Shown in pieces: positions 9,601 to 17,226 of a DNA stretch of 64,000 bases. The notes below the pieces were generated by a model, which was not told the DNA's origin, ran no database searches, and worked only from the letters and a program-made list of their open reading frames with translations. Position numbers and translations under genes: made by a program. Source of the stretch: Clostridia bacterium. Its GTDB lineage: Bacteria > Bacillota > Clostridia > Oscillospirales > CAG-272. Where the stretch lies: the NCBI GenBank assembly GCA_017465885.1, contig JAFTVG010000011.1, forward strand, positions 1-64,000, read 5' to 3'. The number at the start of each line of letters is the position of its first letter. Positions within the stretch are counted from its first letter, which is position 1.

Positions 9601-12600
9601 CATACTTGCCCGCCTTCTTATATTCGGTATTGCGGTAGCTGTAGACCTTGAAGCCCTGCCAGCTGTCGCTCCAATCGGTTGCGGTGTCACTATGCACCAC
9701 CAAAAGATCTGCAGAAACGTCCTTGAAGGCATCAAAGCCCACCGTTGCGGGCACGCCGCCTGCAAAATAAAGTGCTTCCAGGGCGGTGCATCCGTTAAAG
9801 GCTCTGTCGCCGATATTCTGTACACTTCCCGTGAAGGTCACCGTCTTCAGGCTTGCGCATCCCGAGAATGCCGCACTGCCGACAGAGGTCACACTCTCTC
9901 CGATGATGACGTTCTCAAGAGCACTTTGTCCAAAGGCACCCTGACCGATGGCAGTTACGCTGCACTCGGTATTCATATAAAGCACCTTGGAGGGGACGAT
10001 CAGGTCGGTGAGCGCGATGCTTTCGCCGGCGTTATACTTGATGAGCGTTGCCGCAGCGTTTTCGATATCGCACAAATAGCGGTTTCCTTGATAGTCGTAG
10101 CCGTTTTCGTCCAGATACACCACGTCCGCACAGCCGTATGCAAACCACTGCACGTAATCTTCCCAGCCGTTATAGCGGGTGGTGATGTAGTTACCGTCCT
10201 TCCAACCGCCGATATTCAGCCAAGCCGCCTCGTCGTTGTAATAGAAGCAGATCTCGTTGCTGTGAGATACTGCCGTTTCGTAACGGGTTCTGTAGCGGTA
10301 CAGCGTGACGCTTTCCACCGTCTCGCTGCTCTCAAGCCACCAGGTGTAGCCGTCAGGGCCGGTGTATGCCAACGCGCCGTCCACCTCACCCAGCTCTTCG
10401 TAGGGCTCGATGCTCTGAGAGGTAAACTTGGTTCCCTGCTCTGTGGCACTGTGGTAGGTCTCGCCGTCCAGAACGTATTCGTAACGGTAATAGTTATAGA
10501 TCGTTGCATTATTGACCGTCTTGCTTTCGCTCTCCACCAGCTCTGCGCTGTCCTCAGACAGCTCGGCAGGCTCAAGGGATTCGGATTCATTGATGGATTC
10601 GTTGGTCCACGCACTCCAATCACTGTAGATGTACTGCTTTGCACGGTCAAAGGCATCCGCCTCAATGGTGGGCATTCCGCCCGAGAAGAAGACCCAACGC
10701 AGGTCGTAGCAGTCTGCAAAGGCTCTTGCGCCAATGGAAGAAACGCTTCTGCCAAGGCTGATCTTTTCAAGAACCGAGCATCCGTCAAAGGCACCCTGCT
10801 CAATGCTCTTCACGCCGTTGCCCACGATGACGCTTGCAAGCGCCGTACAATTGGCAAAGGCACGCTCGCCAATGGTCACCACGCCCATAGGCACCACCAG
10901 AGAGGTGATGGAGGTACAATTCTCAAAGGCGCTCTTTCCGATGGACAGCAGGTTGTTGTTTAACTCCACCGAGGTGATCGTCTCGCAATTCTTGAATGCG
11001 CCGTCTGCCACCGAAACGACCTTGTAGGGTACACCGTTAAAATACACCACTGCGGGGATCTTCAGCTTGGAAAGATCGGTACCCTCCAGATAGCCGCTGA
11101 CGTTGACGGTGTAATCGTCGTTGACGGTATAGGTCAGCCCGGTACAGTCAAAGTATACGCCGTCCAGATAGTCCAGATTGATGACGTACTTCACGTATCT
11201 GCGGATATTGCTGTTATATGCAGATTCGGTGATCTCCGTTGCAGAGCTGCGCTCCTCCACCAGACGCAGAGAAGACATTCTGGAACGATAGCGGTATTCC
11301 ACGTGAGTCACCGCAGGAACGGTGGTGGTGGAAGCAAGCCAGTGCAGATAATTCTTACAGCCCGATGCACCGGTGGAGGGCTTATACGCCTTTTTACCGT
11401 CATAGGTCTTATAGTAGGTATACGCAGTCTTGCTGCTGCAGGTGTGCTTGGTTCCGCCCATATTGGAGCTATAGGTGTAGTAATATGCTCCGGCAGAGCT
11501 ATTCCAATACTTATAGTAATAATAGTTATAAACGGTATACGCCGCCGCATCGGTAACGGTCCTGGTCTCTACTTCTCTATAGTCATTTGCGGTGACCTTG
11601 GTTTTAGACCAAGCACTCCAAGAGCCGAAATCGTTGTTGATCGAATCAGCCGCCAGCAATTCGTAAACTGCCGTCTTTCCCGTTTGGTCGTTTACATAGT
11701 GATAGAAGGTGGAAACGGCTCTGTCTCTGTAGCGGTATTCCACTCTGCTCTTCTCGGGCACAGAGGTGGAAGACTCTAACCAATACATCAAGCCGTTGGG
11801 GGCTCTGTACGCCTTATGACCGTCGTAGGTCTTATAATAAGGCAGAGCGGTGGTGCTTTGGTAAGTATACTTCTTACCGCCATGAGCCTGCGCATAGCTT
11901 GCGCTGTAGGTGTAATAGTACGCACCTGCCGTGCTGTTCCAATACTTGTAATAGTAGTAGTTATACTGGCTGTACGCCGCACGCTCCACGACCACCCGCG
12001 TTTCCACCTGACGGGAATCGCTCTCCGATGCTACCGTGGTGGACCAATCGCTCCAAGACCCATACTCTCCGTAGTTGGTCTGGACCTCTTTGAAGGTATG
12101 TCCTTCAATTTCGGGAGGAAGGGTCTCACAAACGACCTCTTCGGTATAGGTATAGTCCCATCTGTTGTCACGGATCTCCGCGCCAACGGGCATTTCCTCG
12201 TAGGGCGTCCAATGGGACAGACCGTTTTCGCTATAGTCGTCGATATAGTATCTGACCCACTCTTGGATATTGCTGATGCCCTCAGATTCGGGAACGGGCT
12301 CGCTTGACTCCATCTGCTCGCTCTTCTCGTGGCGATACATTCTCACGTAGTCGCTGTAATGGCAGGTGTAGTATTCAAAACGATACCAATAATAAGAACC
12401 CTGCGAAGTGGCGTTCTCGATCCGTCCGGTCTGCCAATACAGCGTATCCTCGCCGCTTGCGCTGTATTCGGGATAGTTCACCGAGCTGCAAAATGCTCCG
12501 AAGCGATCGTAAAGATAGCCGGTCTCCGCATCCGTTCCGGGCATATTCTTCACGATTCGGTCGTTGGCGTCTGCCTCGGTGGCATACATCCAATGCCAAT

Positions 12601-13081
12601 ATACGTATCCCGCCTTCACGTTGGAGGTCACCCGCTTGGACTCCTGGCTTTCAGAGTCGCTGTAGGGCTGCTCCCCTGCAAAGGAGGTGTAGATCTCGTT
12701 GCTTTCGTCAAAGCCCTCGGGGAAGCTTGCCCAGTTTGCCGAACCGCTTCCGCTCTGACTCCAATAGGTATCCACGCAAATATAGCCGTCCAATACCGAT
12801 TGGGTCGATTCGGTCACAGTGGTCAGGGTATAGGTCCACTTCCGATCGGCGATCACCGCTCCTGCGGGAACGTCGGAGGGATGCATCCATGCCGAAAGGC
12901 CGCTGTCGCTGTAGTCCTCGGCTTCATTTCCCTCTTGACCGCCCGGAGCGACCGTGATGGCTTCATTTAATGATGATCCATCGTTGTCATCGGTGTCCGA
13001 AAAGATGCTCGTGGGCATCACACCCAAAAGCATCACCATCGTCATTATAGCCGACAGTGCTCGAATACTCAGTTTTTTCAT
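3692..13081 (-). CDS. giant secreted protein: aromatic W/YRYR repeats, BspA-type LRRs, CARDB domains, Ig-like domain, C-terminal dockerin
   Basis: 3129 residues. Signal peptide about 1-28. Residues about 50-940 hold an unusual Tyr/Trp-rich region with repeats that open with W-S-x-W-S and close with YRYR-x-R. BspA/LRR_5 leucine-rich repeats (GAFxxCxxLxxVxLxxxVxxIGxxAF) occur in three blocks, about 685-805, 1035-1115 and 1215-1650. A carboxypeptidase-regulatory-like beta fold lies at about 1690-1775. A long beta-rich stretch follows, including a possible propeller (about 2250-2560). Two CARDB-like domains come next (about 2604-2814), then an InlB-B-repeat-like unit (about 2917-2990), a bacterial Ig-like domain (about 3000-3067) and a dockerin. 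The dockerin (about 3071-3129) has two Ca-binding loops, DVDKSGTMSITD and DVDRDDTLSIND. The protein is therefore exported and probably docks to a cohesin scaffold. Function is not known; adhesion or glycan/protein binding is likely. No catalytic domain is recognised. A promoter and a terminator flank it as a single-gene unit. Confidence 0.9.
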   Translation of the reverse strand: MKKLSIRALSAIMTMVMLLGVMPTSIFSDTDDNDGSSLNEAITVAPGGQEGNEAEDYSDSGLSAWMHPSDVPAGAVIADRKWTYTLTTVTESTQSVLDGYICVDTYWSQSGSGSANWASFPEGFDESNEIYTSFAGEQPYSDSESQESKRVTSNVKAGYVYWHWMYATEADANDRIVKNMPGTDAETGYLYDRFGAFCSSVNYPEYSASGEDTLYWQTGRIENATSQGSYYWYRFEYYTCHYSDYVRMYRHEKSEQMESSEPVPESEGISNIQEWVRYYIDDYSENGLSHWTPYEEMPVGAEIRDNRWDYTYTEEVVCETLPPEIEGHTFKEVQTNYGEYGSWSDWSTTVASESDSRQVETRVVVERAAYSQYNYYYYKYWNSTAGAYYYTYSASYAQAHGGKKYTYQSTTALPYYKTYDGHKAYRAPNGLMYWLESSTSVPEKSRVEYRYRDRAVSTFYHYVNDQTGKTAVYELLAADSINNDFGSWSAWSKTKVTANDYREVETRTVTDAAAYTVYNYYYYKYWNSSAGAYYYTYSSNMGGTKHTCSSKTAYTYYKTYDGKKAYKPSTGASGCKNYLHWLASTTTVPAVTHVEYRYRSRMSSLRLVEERSSATEITESAYNSNIRRYVKYVINLDYLDGVYFDCTGLTYTVNDDYTVNVSGYLEGTDLSKLKIPAVVYFNGVPYKVVSVADGAFKNCETITSVELNNNLLSIGKSAFENCTSITSLVVPMGVVTIGERAFANCTALASVIVGNGVKSIEQGAFDGCSVLEKISLGRSVSSIGARAFADCYDLRWVFFSGGMPTIEADAFDRAKQYIYSDWSAWTNESINESESLEPAELSEDSAELVESESKTVNNATIYNYYRYEYVLDGETYHSATEQGTKFTSQSIEPYEELGEVDGALAYTGPDGYTWWLESSETVESVTLYRYRTRYETAVSHSNEICFYYNDEAAWLNIGGWKDGNYITTRYNGWEDYVQWFAYGCADVVYLDENGYDYQGNRYLCDIENAAATLIKYNAGESIALTDLIVPSKVLYMNTECSVTAIGQGAFGQSALENVIIGESVTSVGSAAFSGCASLKTVTFTGSVQNIGDRAFNGCTALEALYFAGGVPATVGFDAFKDVSADLLVVHSDTATDWSDSWQGFKVYSYRNTEYKKAGKYGVDEFGINYTVSDQEDRTAIVGKRVSTTSDSEVNASATGYSATGDITVADFVMIDKKVYMVVGLDRYAFFNSDLTSVTLGQFIGYGESDDAPGIWDDSFKQAEFLTAVNVSEKNERYASLDGVLYKKADLGGTMIKELLMLYPAAKTQTTFTVPADTVSINQYAFANQKYLTSVNLTNVSTVGDHAFYACSALTSVTAPMLSVIGNEAFKNCMLLSAINLQAVKEIGVEAFYGCHAMKTVALGAVEKIGSMAFSHCASLEKFTVSGSEAYYADSYGVLIGKGSGEETLIQYPAASSAKAYTVADSVAFIDAYAFANAKNLEAIVLGEELKSIAEHAFDGCIKIKKLHIGAKVASIGTRAFYGCESLEGFTVFENPYYMVDDSGVLYAYNFEIDEDGIKTLIVDEQGYVVPGMLIAYPSAMQASAYTVYKGVTEIASAAFAGNTHLRRVILPATLKTVYDEAFAQCKSLEEIYFKGEVPTVGQGILDGVEGLEIFYSPVYRDSWDIEKVPYELRKYPLTEYNAIEELPNKITHASAYGIVVIDSKGNVIKGAKVTFEGCTVVPANGMYIVGLGENGYDQEYAVTVTTNGYKGFDDRITPDAEIGLSYITLIKESTVSGISCNGADINTKSVSINKWLYSKSAGSRYKGSNISIVVRGNCDLDAGYIVSKYGIVQNGKMLAVKEFQPWNVNGLEELGDRTFSIPVSSLTAGGKLQVYMQVLSPDDTTEDIYADLNISVFYRAIPVYTKKVSTGSSTKPAPDVYVDPSDNEDGEITDYAPPVFDLGNPVSVKAKSGNKLIDSLSFSLGIKDIATSVEIEGDTVKIAIGESREKSDKETSKYYTKEKSKGFSLSGDVVLKHTAKGWTIVNSNVTAAVTIKGEGTAKFPMLGVITVRCQVEISVSGAMTITFDVKNDGKLSFNNATIGLSGKITASAAVGLDGGVASAYAGIKGTLSNDIGFTIFPKASFDSWTLTGTISLFAEAKLGVGWLSAKVEAEKELVKGTFIVYQDGKWQFTKARNLARNMVMATMLTESYSVASTDQAEALNGDAKLLKIDDQNALMFSLANVLGGTCTPTSSYDGYNFVKLVCTKGTLENGQWVWGDPVIVDDNGFSDISYNAYEYDGEVYVVYTQANEKINELHELEDVLAMSDVKIAVLKDGAFAAMNTSFGDGKISLDDTYDSDMIFALANGVPTVVWKKNTDNNMFGMSDMNYVDEENDAFYAYNTTANEIYSSRYEEGGWSAPSCVVTGLPMITGIDLDDTGRILFTVDADSNPFSEDELGQSVYDSKTYLVNAGDSASYEELEVYAENAHSGVKSVDHRFVYVSGTEIRWFADDTLLVDTGCSDLSEYDLLTNDQGEVTAVFFIQSVSVGTEDSGDALFGIFNNGDGFGAPVQLTEAQSDLFYRSVDVSKMAEDLSLVINTMKKDDDNGTVYGIQTGVYVAENDLVLNDVTFDGSVAKELVLDVTNNGILDLDSVYASVYAPDGSVILADYQIDVELKAGEEKLITLPVEIEQHVKGAYTVKVVAAEESTIYDNSVALELAYTDLVVYSKQMVIDGKNELIVRVLNTGAFAAENAVLYVSKGVQNDESWETLDENYLYAMNVGALAAGESKYFRIHLDEDFYEEGNEGIVTLYAVDEAVTEKNTDNNFAHVSVVDLTRKGSIESEDRSENPYFTDDVAQYEVVKGMSDVALEYVSNGYTPIAIKGAEADDFRVEDGKLILSSAFIKGLGAGTHTLEVIFQKGDDTCLKPVYVSSFKGYHSVTWIVDGVTTEELLPAGSVPKFEGTVEKEAGDDVAYIFEGWDLGGDGVADLLPGEEMSKLYDDVVCTAIFEEVTLKDEVVSITVVELPNNSVYTEGEAFDQSGTVLEVTYQSGRVETVSSGFAVSGYVSEQTGDQTVTLSYKGQSTGLGIKVMQRGDVDKSGTMSITDVTVLLNMLAYLSSSEYVFSGDVDRDDTLSINDVTTLLNFLSR
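10279..12072 (-). repeat. aromatic-rich protein repeats within the giant gene
   Basis: Three clear copies: about 11718-12072, 11279-11640 and 10279-10632. A more diverged N-terminal copy lies at about 12300-12900. Each begins near W-S-[DA]-W-[ST], continues through a YNYYYYKYWN-type segment (two central copies), a YKTYDG.KAY segment, a W-LxSS/ST-x-VP segment, and ends in YRYR[DST]R. The first two are near-identical in layout. The last one follows the first LRR block. Confidence 0.75.
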
Positions 13082-13196
13082 AGTCTACCTGCCTTCTGTA
13101 TGCTTTTTTGCGGGATGATCCCCCTTCTTTTTGCAAGCGTTTCGAGAAGAAAAACGTCTTTAAAAAAAGAAAGAACCGCCACCGCCGTACACAGAT

Positions 13197-13225
13197 ATTC
13201 TATCACAAAAGGAACAAATATGCAA
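13197..13225 (-). promoter_or_regulatory. promoter of the giant dockerin gene
   Basis: On the minus strand TTGCAT (13220-13225), 17-nt spacer, TAGAAT (13197-13202). The start codon at 13081 is preceded by GGCAGG. Confidence 0.65.
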
Positions 13226-13340
13226 GAGGTGAAACAAAAAAACAAAAAGTATTTTTCACATTTCGTTTATATTTTGCTGACTTAATTCGGTGAATATTCC
13301 GTTGCCTTCGCTCACACTTTTTGATCTTTCACCCCATCGC

Positions 13341-13386
13341 AATAAAAAAGCGGAGACGATGTAAGCATCGTCTCCGCTTTTTTATT
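13341..13386. terminator. bidirectional intrinsic terminator
   Basis: Perfect 12-bp stem GCGGAGACGATG/CATCGTCTCCGC with a 4-nt loop, with A6 on one side and T6 on the other. It lies just after the stop codon of the AAA ATPase. Confidence 0.9.
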
Positions 13387-13402
13387 GCATTTTATGCCGC
13401 TC

Positions 13403-14326
13403 TTACCGAAAGGCATCCTTGTGCGCTTCAAAAAAATCGTGGTAAATGCGCACGTTTTCAAGCTCGCTCCAGGGCTTTACGGTGACGGGGCGGCTGTCTA
13501 AATCGTAGACCTTTGCGCCTTTTAAGGAAAGCAGGAAGGGCGAGTGGCTGGAAATGATGAACTGACAGTTATAAAAGCGCACCGACTCCTCTATAAAGCG
13601 GGCAAGCTCCAGCTGAAGCTTGGGGGAAAGGCTGTTTTCGGGCTCGTCAAGCAGATACAGAGCGTTTTCCCTGATCCGCTCCGTGAAATATAAGTAGGCA
13701 CTCTCGCCGTTTGACTGCCCCTGCACCTCTCTTGAGCCCATCGCCTCCGAAACGTAGGCGGACTTGGTCTTGAAGCGGGCTTTATTTTTCTGCTTCAAGG
13801 TGTGGTATTCTCCAAGGGAGCCTAACTGATAATGATGATTTGGGTTACTTAAGAGATCGTATTCCTCAAAAAGGGCATTTCTTCGCTCGTCAATCCCCTG
13901 ATTGATGGAGCGGATATCCAAAAGGAAATCAAAGACGTCGTCGCTCGTGATGATCGCGCTCCCGCGGGGAATGCGCCCTCCCCTTGCCGTTTCGTAGGAG
14001 CAAAGGCGCAGATATTCCTCCATATACGGCGTTTTGTTGTAGGGAGACGAGCGGTCAAGCTCCAGCTTTTCGGCGATCACGTTCAAAATCGTGGATTTTC
14101 CCGAGCCGTTGCCCCCGTATAAAACGGTAATAGGCTCGAAGGACAGGCGGTTTAACCCTTTATCGGGAAAAAGCTTGAAGGGGTAGACGTTGTTGCTTGA
14201 AAAGCAAGCCATGTCCACAAGATGGGAATGCTCACCGGGGGCTCTGCCGTCGGTGCCGTCACTTCCCACAAGCCTGCTTTCTTCCTGCGCCCTGCTTGCC
14301 GGCTTAAAGGATTCAAGATAGATCAT
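13403..14326 (-). CDS. AAA family ATPase (ABC/SMC-like)
   Basis: 307 residues from the ATG at 14326, chosen because AAGGAGGTGACGAA sits directly in front of it; a longer reading would start upstream of the promoter. Walker A is GGNGSGKST (about residue 65-75). An ABC-like Walker B LLDEPENSLSP and a SSHSPFLLS switch motif lie towards the C terminus. This is the compact AAA_15/AAA_21-type ATPase often annotated only as AAA family ATPase. Relatives act in DNA maintenance or defence, but here it stands alone with no nuclease partner. It is divergent from the TSCPD gene and shares a symmetrical promoter region with it. Specific function unknown. Confidence 0.85.
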   Translation of the reverse strand: MIYLESFKPASRAQEESRLVGSDGTDGRAPGEHSHLVDMACFSSNNVYPFKLFPDKGLNRLSFEPITVLYGGNGSGKSTILNVIAEKLELDRSSPYNKTPYMEEYLRLCSYETARGGRIPRGSAIITSDDVFDFLLDIRSINQGIDERRNALFEEYDLLSNPNHHYQLGSLGEYHTLKQKNKARFKTKSAYVSEAMGSREVQGQSNGESAYLYFTERIRENALYLLDEPENSLSPKLQLELARFIEESVRFYNCQFIISSHSPFLLSLKGAKVYDLDSRPVTVKPWSELENVRIYHDFFEAHKDAFR

Positions 14327-14354
14327 TTCGTCACCTCCTTCGGTCTCTTTTTTC

Positions 14355-14420
14355 AGTATACTATATATTTGCCGAAAATGCAAGGTTTGTCTTGCATTTT
14401 TGAAAAACATATGGTACAAT
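14355..14420. promoter_or_regulatory. divergent promoter pair with symmetrical -35 boxes
   Basis: Minus strand: TTGCAT (14378-14383), 17 nt, TATACT (14355-14360), for the ATPase. Plus strand: TTGCAT (14392-14397), 17 nt, TACAAT (14415-14420), for the TSCPD gene. The two -35 boxes are the arms of a perfect inverted repeat AAAATGCAAG/CTTGCATTTT (14375-14384 and 14391-14400). Confidence 0.75.
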
Positions 14421-14452
14421 GGTCGGGCACGATGAACGAAAGGATCAAAAAG

Positions 14453-14707
14453 ATGAAAAGCTACAGCTATAAAACGAAGGGCACCTGCTCCTCTGCCATC
14501 ACCTTCGATTTAGAGGGGGGAAAGGTATATAACGTACAGTTTTACGGTGGTTGTAACGGCAATTTAAAGGGCATTTCCGCTCTTGCCGAGGGAATGGACG
14601 CCGCTCTGCTTGCAGACAAGCTTTCAAGCATCACCTGCGGCTTCAAGAACACCTCCTGCCCCCATCAGTTCTCCCTTGCCTTAAAGGCGGCACTCAACGA
14701 GGAATAA
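14453..14707 (+). CDS. TIGR03905-type TSCPD domain protein
   Basis: 84 residues. The family hallmarks are present: a YSYKTKGTCSS start, the GGCNGN turn, an EGMD helix and a C-terminal CGFKNTSCPHQ stretch that gives the domain its name. Relatives are small proteins fused or related to the C-terminal zinc-binding part of class II ribonucleotide reductases. Their own role is unclear. I start at 14453 because AAAGGA lies 8 nt upstream; the ATG at 14432 in the same frame sits almost at the predicted transcription start. The gene is monocistronic, with a terminator shared with serA. Confidence 0.85.
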   Translation: MKSYSYKTKGTCSSAITFDLEGGKVYNVQFYGGCNGNLKGISALAEGMDAALLADKLSSITCGFKNTSCPHQFSLALKAALNEE

Positions 14708-14710
14708 CGA

Positions 14711-14754
14711 AAAAAATCCTTTTTAGCGGCGAAGCTAAAAAGGATTTTTGTTTT
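14711..14754. terminator. bidirectional terminator between convergent genes
   Basis: AAAATCCTTTTTAGC pairs with GCTAAAAAGGATTTT around a 6-nt loop, with A and T runs on the two sides. It serves the TSCPD gene and serA. Confidence 0.85.
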
Positions 14755-15915
14755 TCAAATGACTCTCACGCGGATCACGCCGTTGACCGCCTTGAGCTCC
14801 TCACAGACGACATCGTAGTCGGTGGGCGCCACGTCAAGCATGGTATAAGCGTAATCGCCTTTGGATTTATTGAGCATATTCTCAATGTTTACCCCATCCT
14901 TTGCGACGATGCCCGTGATGGCTGTCAGGGTGTTGGGGATGTTTTTGTGGATGACGCAGATGCGCTTTTCAGAGCTTCTGGGCATACTGATCTGGGGCAT
15001 ATTCACCGAATTGGTCACGTTGCCGTTTTCAATATAGTCGATGAGCTGCTCGGACGCCATCAGCGCGCAGTTGTCCTCCGACTCGGGCGTGGAGGCACCA
15101 AGATGGGGAATGGCGATCACGCCGGGCACCCCTAACATCTCCTCCGAGGGGAAGTCGGTGACGTACGCCGCCACCTTGCCGCCCTCAAGTGCCGACAGCA
15201 TTGCCGCGCTGTTCACAAGTCCGCCTCTTGAGAAGTTGAGAATGCGCACGCCCTCCTTCATCAGCGCCAGCGCGTCTGCCCCGATCAGACCCTTGGTGGA
15301 GTCAAGCAGGGGCACGTGCACGGTGATGTAATCGCAGTTTCTGTAAATATCCTTTATATCGGAGATATAGTTCACGCTGTGGTCAAGATTCAGTGCCGAT
15401 CTGACCGACAGATAGGGATCGTAGCCGTAGACCTTCATACCAAGGTCCGCGGCGGCGTTTGCAACCATAGCACCGATGGCACCAAGGCCGATCACACCCA
15501 GCGCCTTGCCCTTGATCTCGGGACCCGCAAAGGCGCTCTTGCCCTTCTCTACCGTCTTGCCCACGTCCCCTTCGCCATCCTTTAAGGTGTTTGCCCAGAG
15601 GATGCCGTCCACGATCTTACGGGAGGCAAGGAAGAGTCCTGCAATGACCAGCTCCTTTACGGCGTTGGCGTTGGCTCCGGGGGTATTGAAGACAACGATC
15701 CCCTCCTCAGAGCAACGGTCAATGGGGATATTGTTGGTTCCTGCGCCCGCCCTTGCTATGGCAAGCAGGCTTTCGGGAAACTGCTCCTCGTGTAGTGACA
15801 TAGAGCGTACGATGGCGCCGTCGGCGTTTTCCACTTCATTTCCAACGGTATATTTGTCGTCAAAGACCTGCAAGCCCACCTTGGAAATCTTATTATATGT
15901 CTTGATCCTGTACAT
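14755..15915 (-). CDS. serA: D-3-phosphoglycerate dehydrogenase
   Basis: 386 residues. Oxidises 3-phosphoglycerate to 3-phosphohydroxypyruvate with NAD, the first step of serine synthesis, in the cytosol. The Rossmann glycine loop reads GVIGLGAIGAMVANAAADLG (about 140-160). The catalytic Arg region is NFSRGG and the catalytic His region is PHLGAST. The last 75 residues form an ACT domain (RICVIHKNIPNTL), so serine feedback is possible. The length is that of the short ACT-containing SerA of Clostridia. Its ATG overlaps the stop of serC by one base (TAATG), showing translational coupling. No phosphoserine phosphatase is present in the window. Confidence 0.96.
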   Translation of the reverse strand: MYRIKTYNKISKVGLQVFDDKYTVGNEVENADGAIVRSMSLHEEQFPESLLAIARAGAGTNNIPIDRCSEEGIVVFNTPGANANAVKELVIAGLFLASRKIVDGILWANTLKDGEGDVGKTVEKGKSAFAGPEIKGKALGVIGLGAIGAMVANAAADLGMKVYGYDPYLSVRSALNLDHSVNYISDIKDIYRNCDYITVHVPLLDSTKGLIGADALALMKEGVRILNFSRGGLVNSAAMLSALEGGKVAAYVTDFPSEEMLGVPGVIAIPHLGASTPESEDNCALMASEQLIDYIENGNVTNSVNMPQISMPRSSEKRICVIHKNIPNTLTAITGIVAKDGVNIENMLNKSKGDYAYTMLDVAPTDYDVVCEELKAVNGVIRVRVI

Positions 15916-17000
15916 TACACGTTCTCCTTTCTGAATTTCTCCATAAAGTCGACCAGCTTCTCCACACCCTCAATGGGCATTGCGTTATAGATGGAGGCTC
16001 TCATACCGCCCACCGATCTGTGACCCTTTAAGTTGACGAAGCCTGCCGCCTTGGCTTCCTTGACGAACTTAGCGTCAAGATCGGGATCGCCCGTCTTGAA
16101 GGTGACGTTCATCATCGAGCGGTTTTCCTTCTTCACGGGAGCGATATAGAAATCCTGACCGTCAAGATAATCGTAAAGCAGTGCACACTTCTTTTCGTTA
16201 TACTCCTTCATCTTGTCAAGTCCGCCCACCGTCTCCTCAATCCACTTGAAGACCAGACCTGCCACGTAGATGGGGTAGGTGGGAGGAGTATTGTACATCG
16301 AATCGTTTGCCGCCTGCACCGCATAGTCAAGCATAGTGGGCGTTTCGGGACGGGCATTGCCCAGCAGATCCTCTCTGATGATCACGATGGTCAGTCCCGC
16401 GGGAGCTACGTTTTTCTGTGCGCCTGCATAGATCACGCCGAACTTGCTCACGTCGATGGGCTCGGACAGGATACAGGAGGACATATCCGCCACCAGCGGC
16501 ACGTCGCCCGTGTCGGGAATATAGTCAAACTTGGTGCCGTAAATGGTGTTGTTGTAGCAGATATGCACGAAGGACGCCTCGGGATCGAACCGGTCCTTTT
16601 CCACCTTGGGTACGTAGGTGAAGTTGTCGGGCTTGGAGGTGGCTACCTCTCTTACCGTGCCGAACTTCTGCCCTTCCTTATATGCCTTGCCCGAAAACTG
16701 ACCCGAAACGATGTAGTCAGCCTTTCCTCCCTGCGGCATCAGATTTAAGGGAACCGACGCAAAGACCTGCGATGCGCCGCCCTGCAAAAACAACACTTTA
16801 TAGTTATCGGGAATGTTCATTACCCGCCTTAAGGTCGCCATGGCATCCTTGATGATCTGATCGTACACAGGTGAACGGTGACTCATCTCCATAACCGACA
16901 TACCCGATCCTTCATAATCGAGCATCTGTGCCGCACACTTCTCTAAAACGGGAAGAGGCAGCATGGACGGACCTGCGGAAAAATTGTAAACTCTGTTCAT
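15915..17000 (-). CDS. serC: phosphoserine aminotransferase
   Basis: 361 residues, starting MNRVYNFSAGPSM at 17000 behind GGAGGTAACGGT. An upstream in-frame extension lies within the promoter and is rejected. PLP-dependent class V aminotransferase that makes phosphoserine from 3-phosphohydroxypyruvate and glutamate; it can also serve pyridoxal phosphate synthesis. Landmarks are FLQGGAS for the phosphate-binding loop and AGAQKNVAPAG containing the Schiff-base lysine. The C terminus has the RASIYNA motif. First gene of the serC-serA operon. Confidence 0.97.
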   Translation of the reverse strand: MNRVYNFSAGPSMLPLPVLEKCAAQMLDYEGSGMSVMEMSHRSPVYDQIIKDAMATLRRVMNIPDNYKVLFLQGGASQVFASVPLNLMPQGGKADYIVSGQFSGKAYKEGQKFGTVREVATSKPDNFTYVPKVEKDRFDPEASFVHICYNNTIYGTKFDYIPDTGDVPLVADMSSCILSEPIDVSKFGVIYAGAQKNVAPAGLTIVIIREDLLGNARPETPTMLDYAVQAANDSMYNTPPTYPIYVAGLVFKWIEETVGGLDKMKEYNEKKCALLYDYLDGQDFYIAPVKKENRSMMNVTFKTGDPDLDAKFVKEAKAAGFVNLKGHRSVGGMRASIYNAMPIEGVEKLVDFMEKFRKENV

Positions 17001-17028
17001 ACCGTTACCTCCAAAAATGTTTTGTATT

Positions 17029-17057
17029 ATTGTATACCATAATGCAATTCTTGTCAA
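17029..17057 (-). promoter_or_regulatory. serCA promoter
   Basis: On the minus strand TTGACA (17052-17057), 17-nt spacer, TACAAT (17029-17034), ending about 30 nt before the serC start. Confidence 0.8.
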
Positions 17058-17173
17058 GGGCTTTTTGAAAATTCGTTAAAAAATTATCCAAATTTTCTTC
17101 ATTTAAAAAGCAAAATCCTCTGTTTCTCTTCCCCGCCGCCTCCAATAACGGAACGCGCTCTATCATTGTATGC

Positions 17174-17208
17174 AAAAAAGGAGCCTTCCTTGCGGAAAGC
17201 TCCTTTTC
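17174..17208 (-). terminator. terminator of the liv operon
   Basis: AAAGGAGCTTTCC/GGAAGGCTCCTTT stem with a GCAA loop followed by a T run on the minus strand, 20 nt after the livF stop. The stem also has T-rich sequence on the other side. Confidence 0.85.
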
Positions 17209-17226
17209 GTTTTGTAGAATTTTCTG

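Larger units (their letters stand above)
13082..13402. other. intergenic region upstream of the giant gene
   Basis: 321 nt between two minus-strand genes. It holds the promoter of the giant gene (13197-13225), an AT-rich 5-prime leader of about 110 nt, and the bidirectional terminator of the ATPase gene (13341-13386). The short open frames here have no ribosome sites and are not called. Confidence 0.7.
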
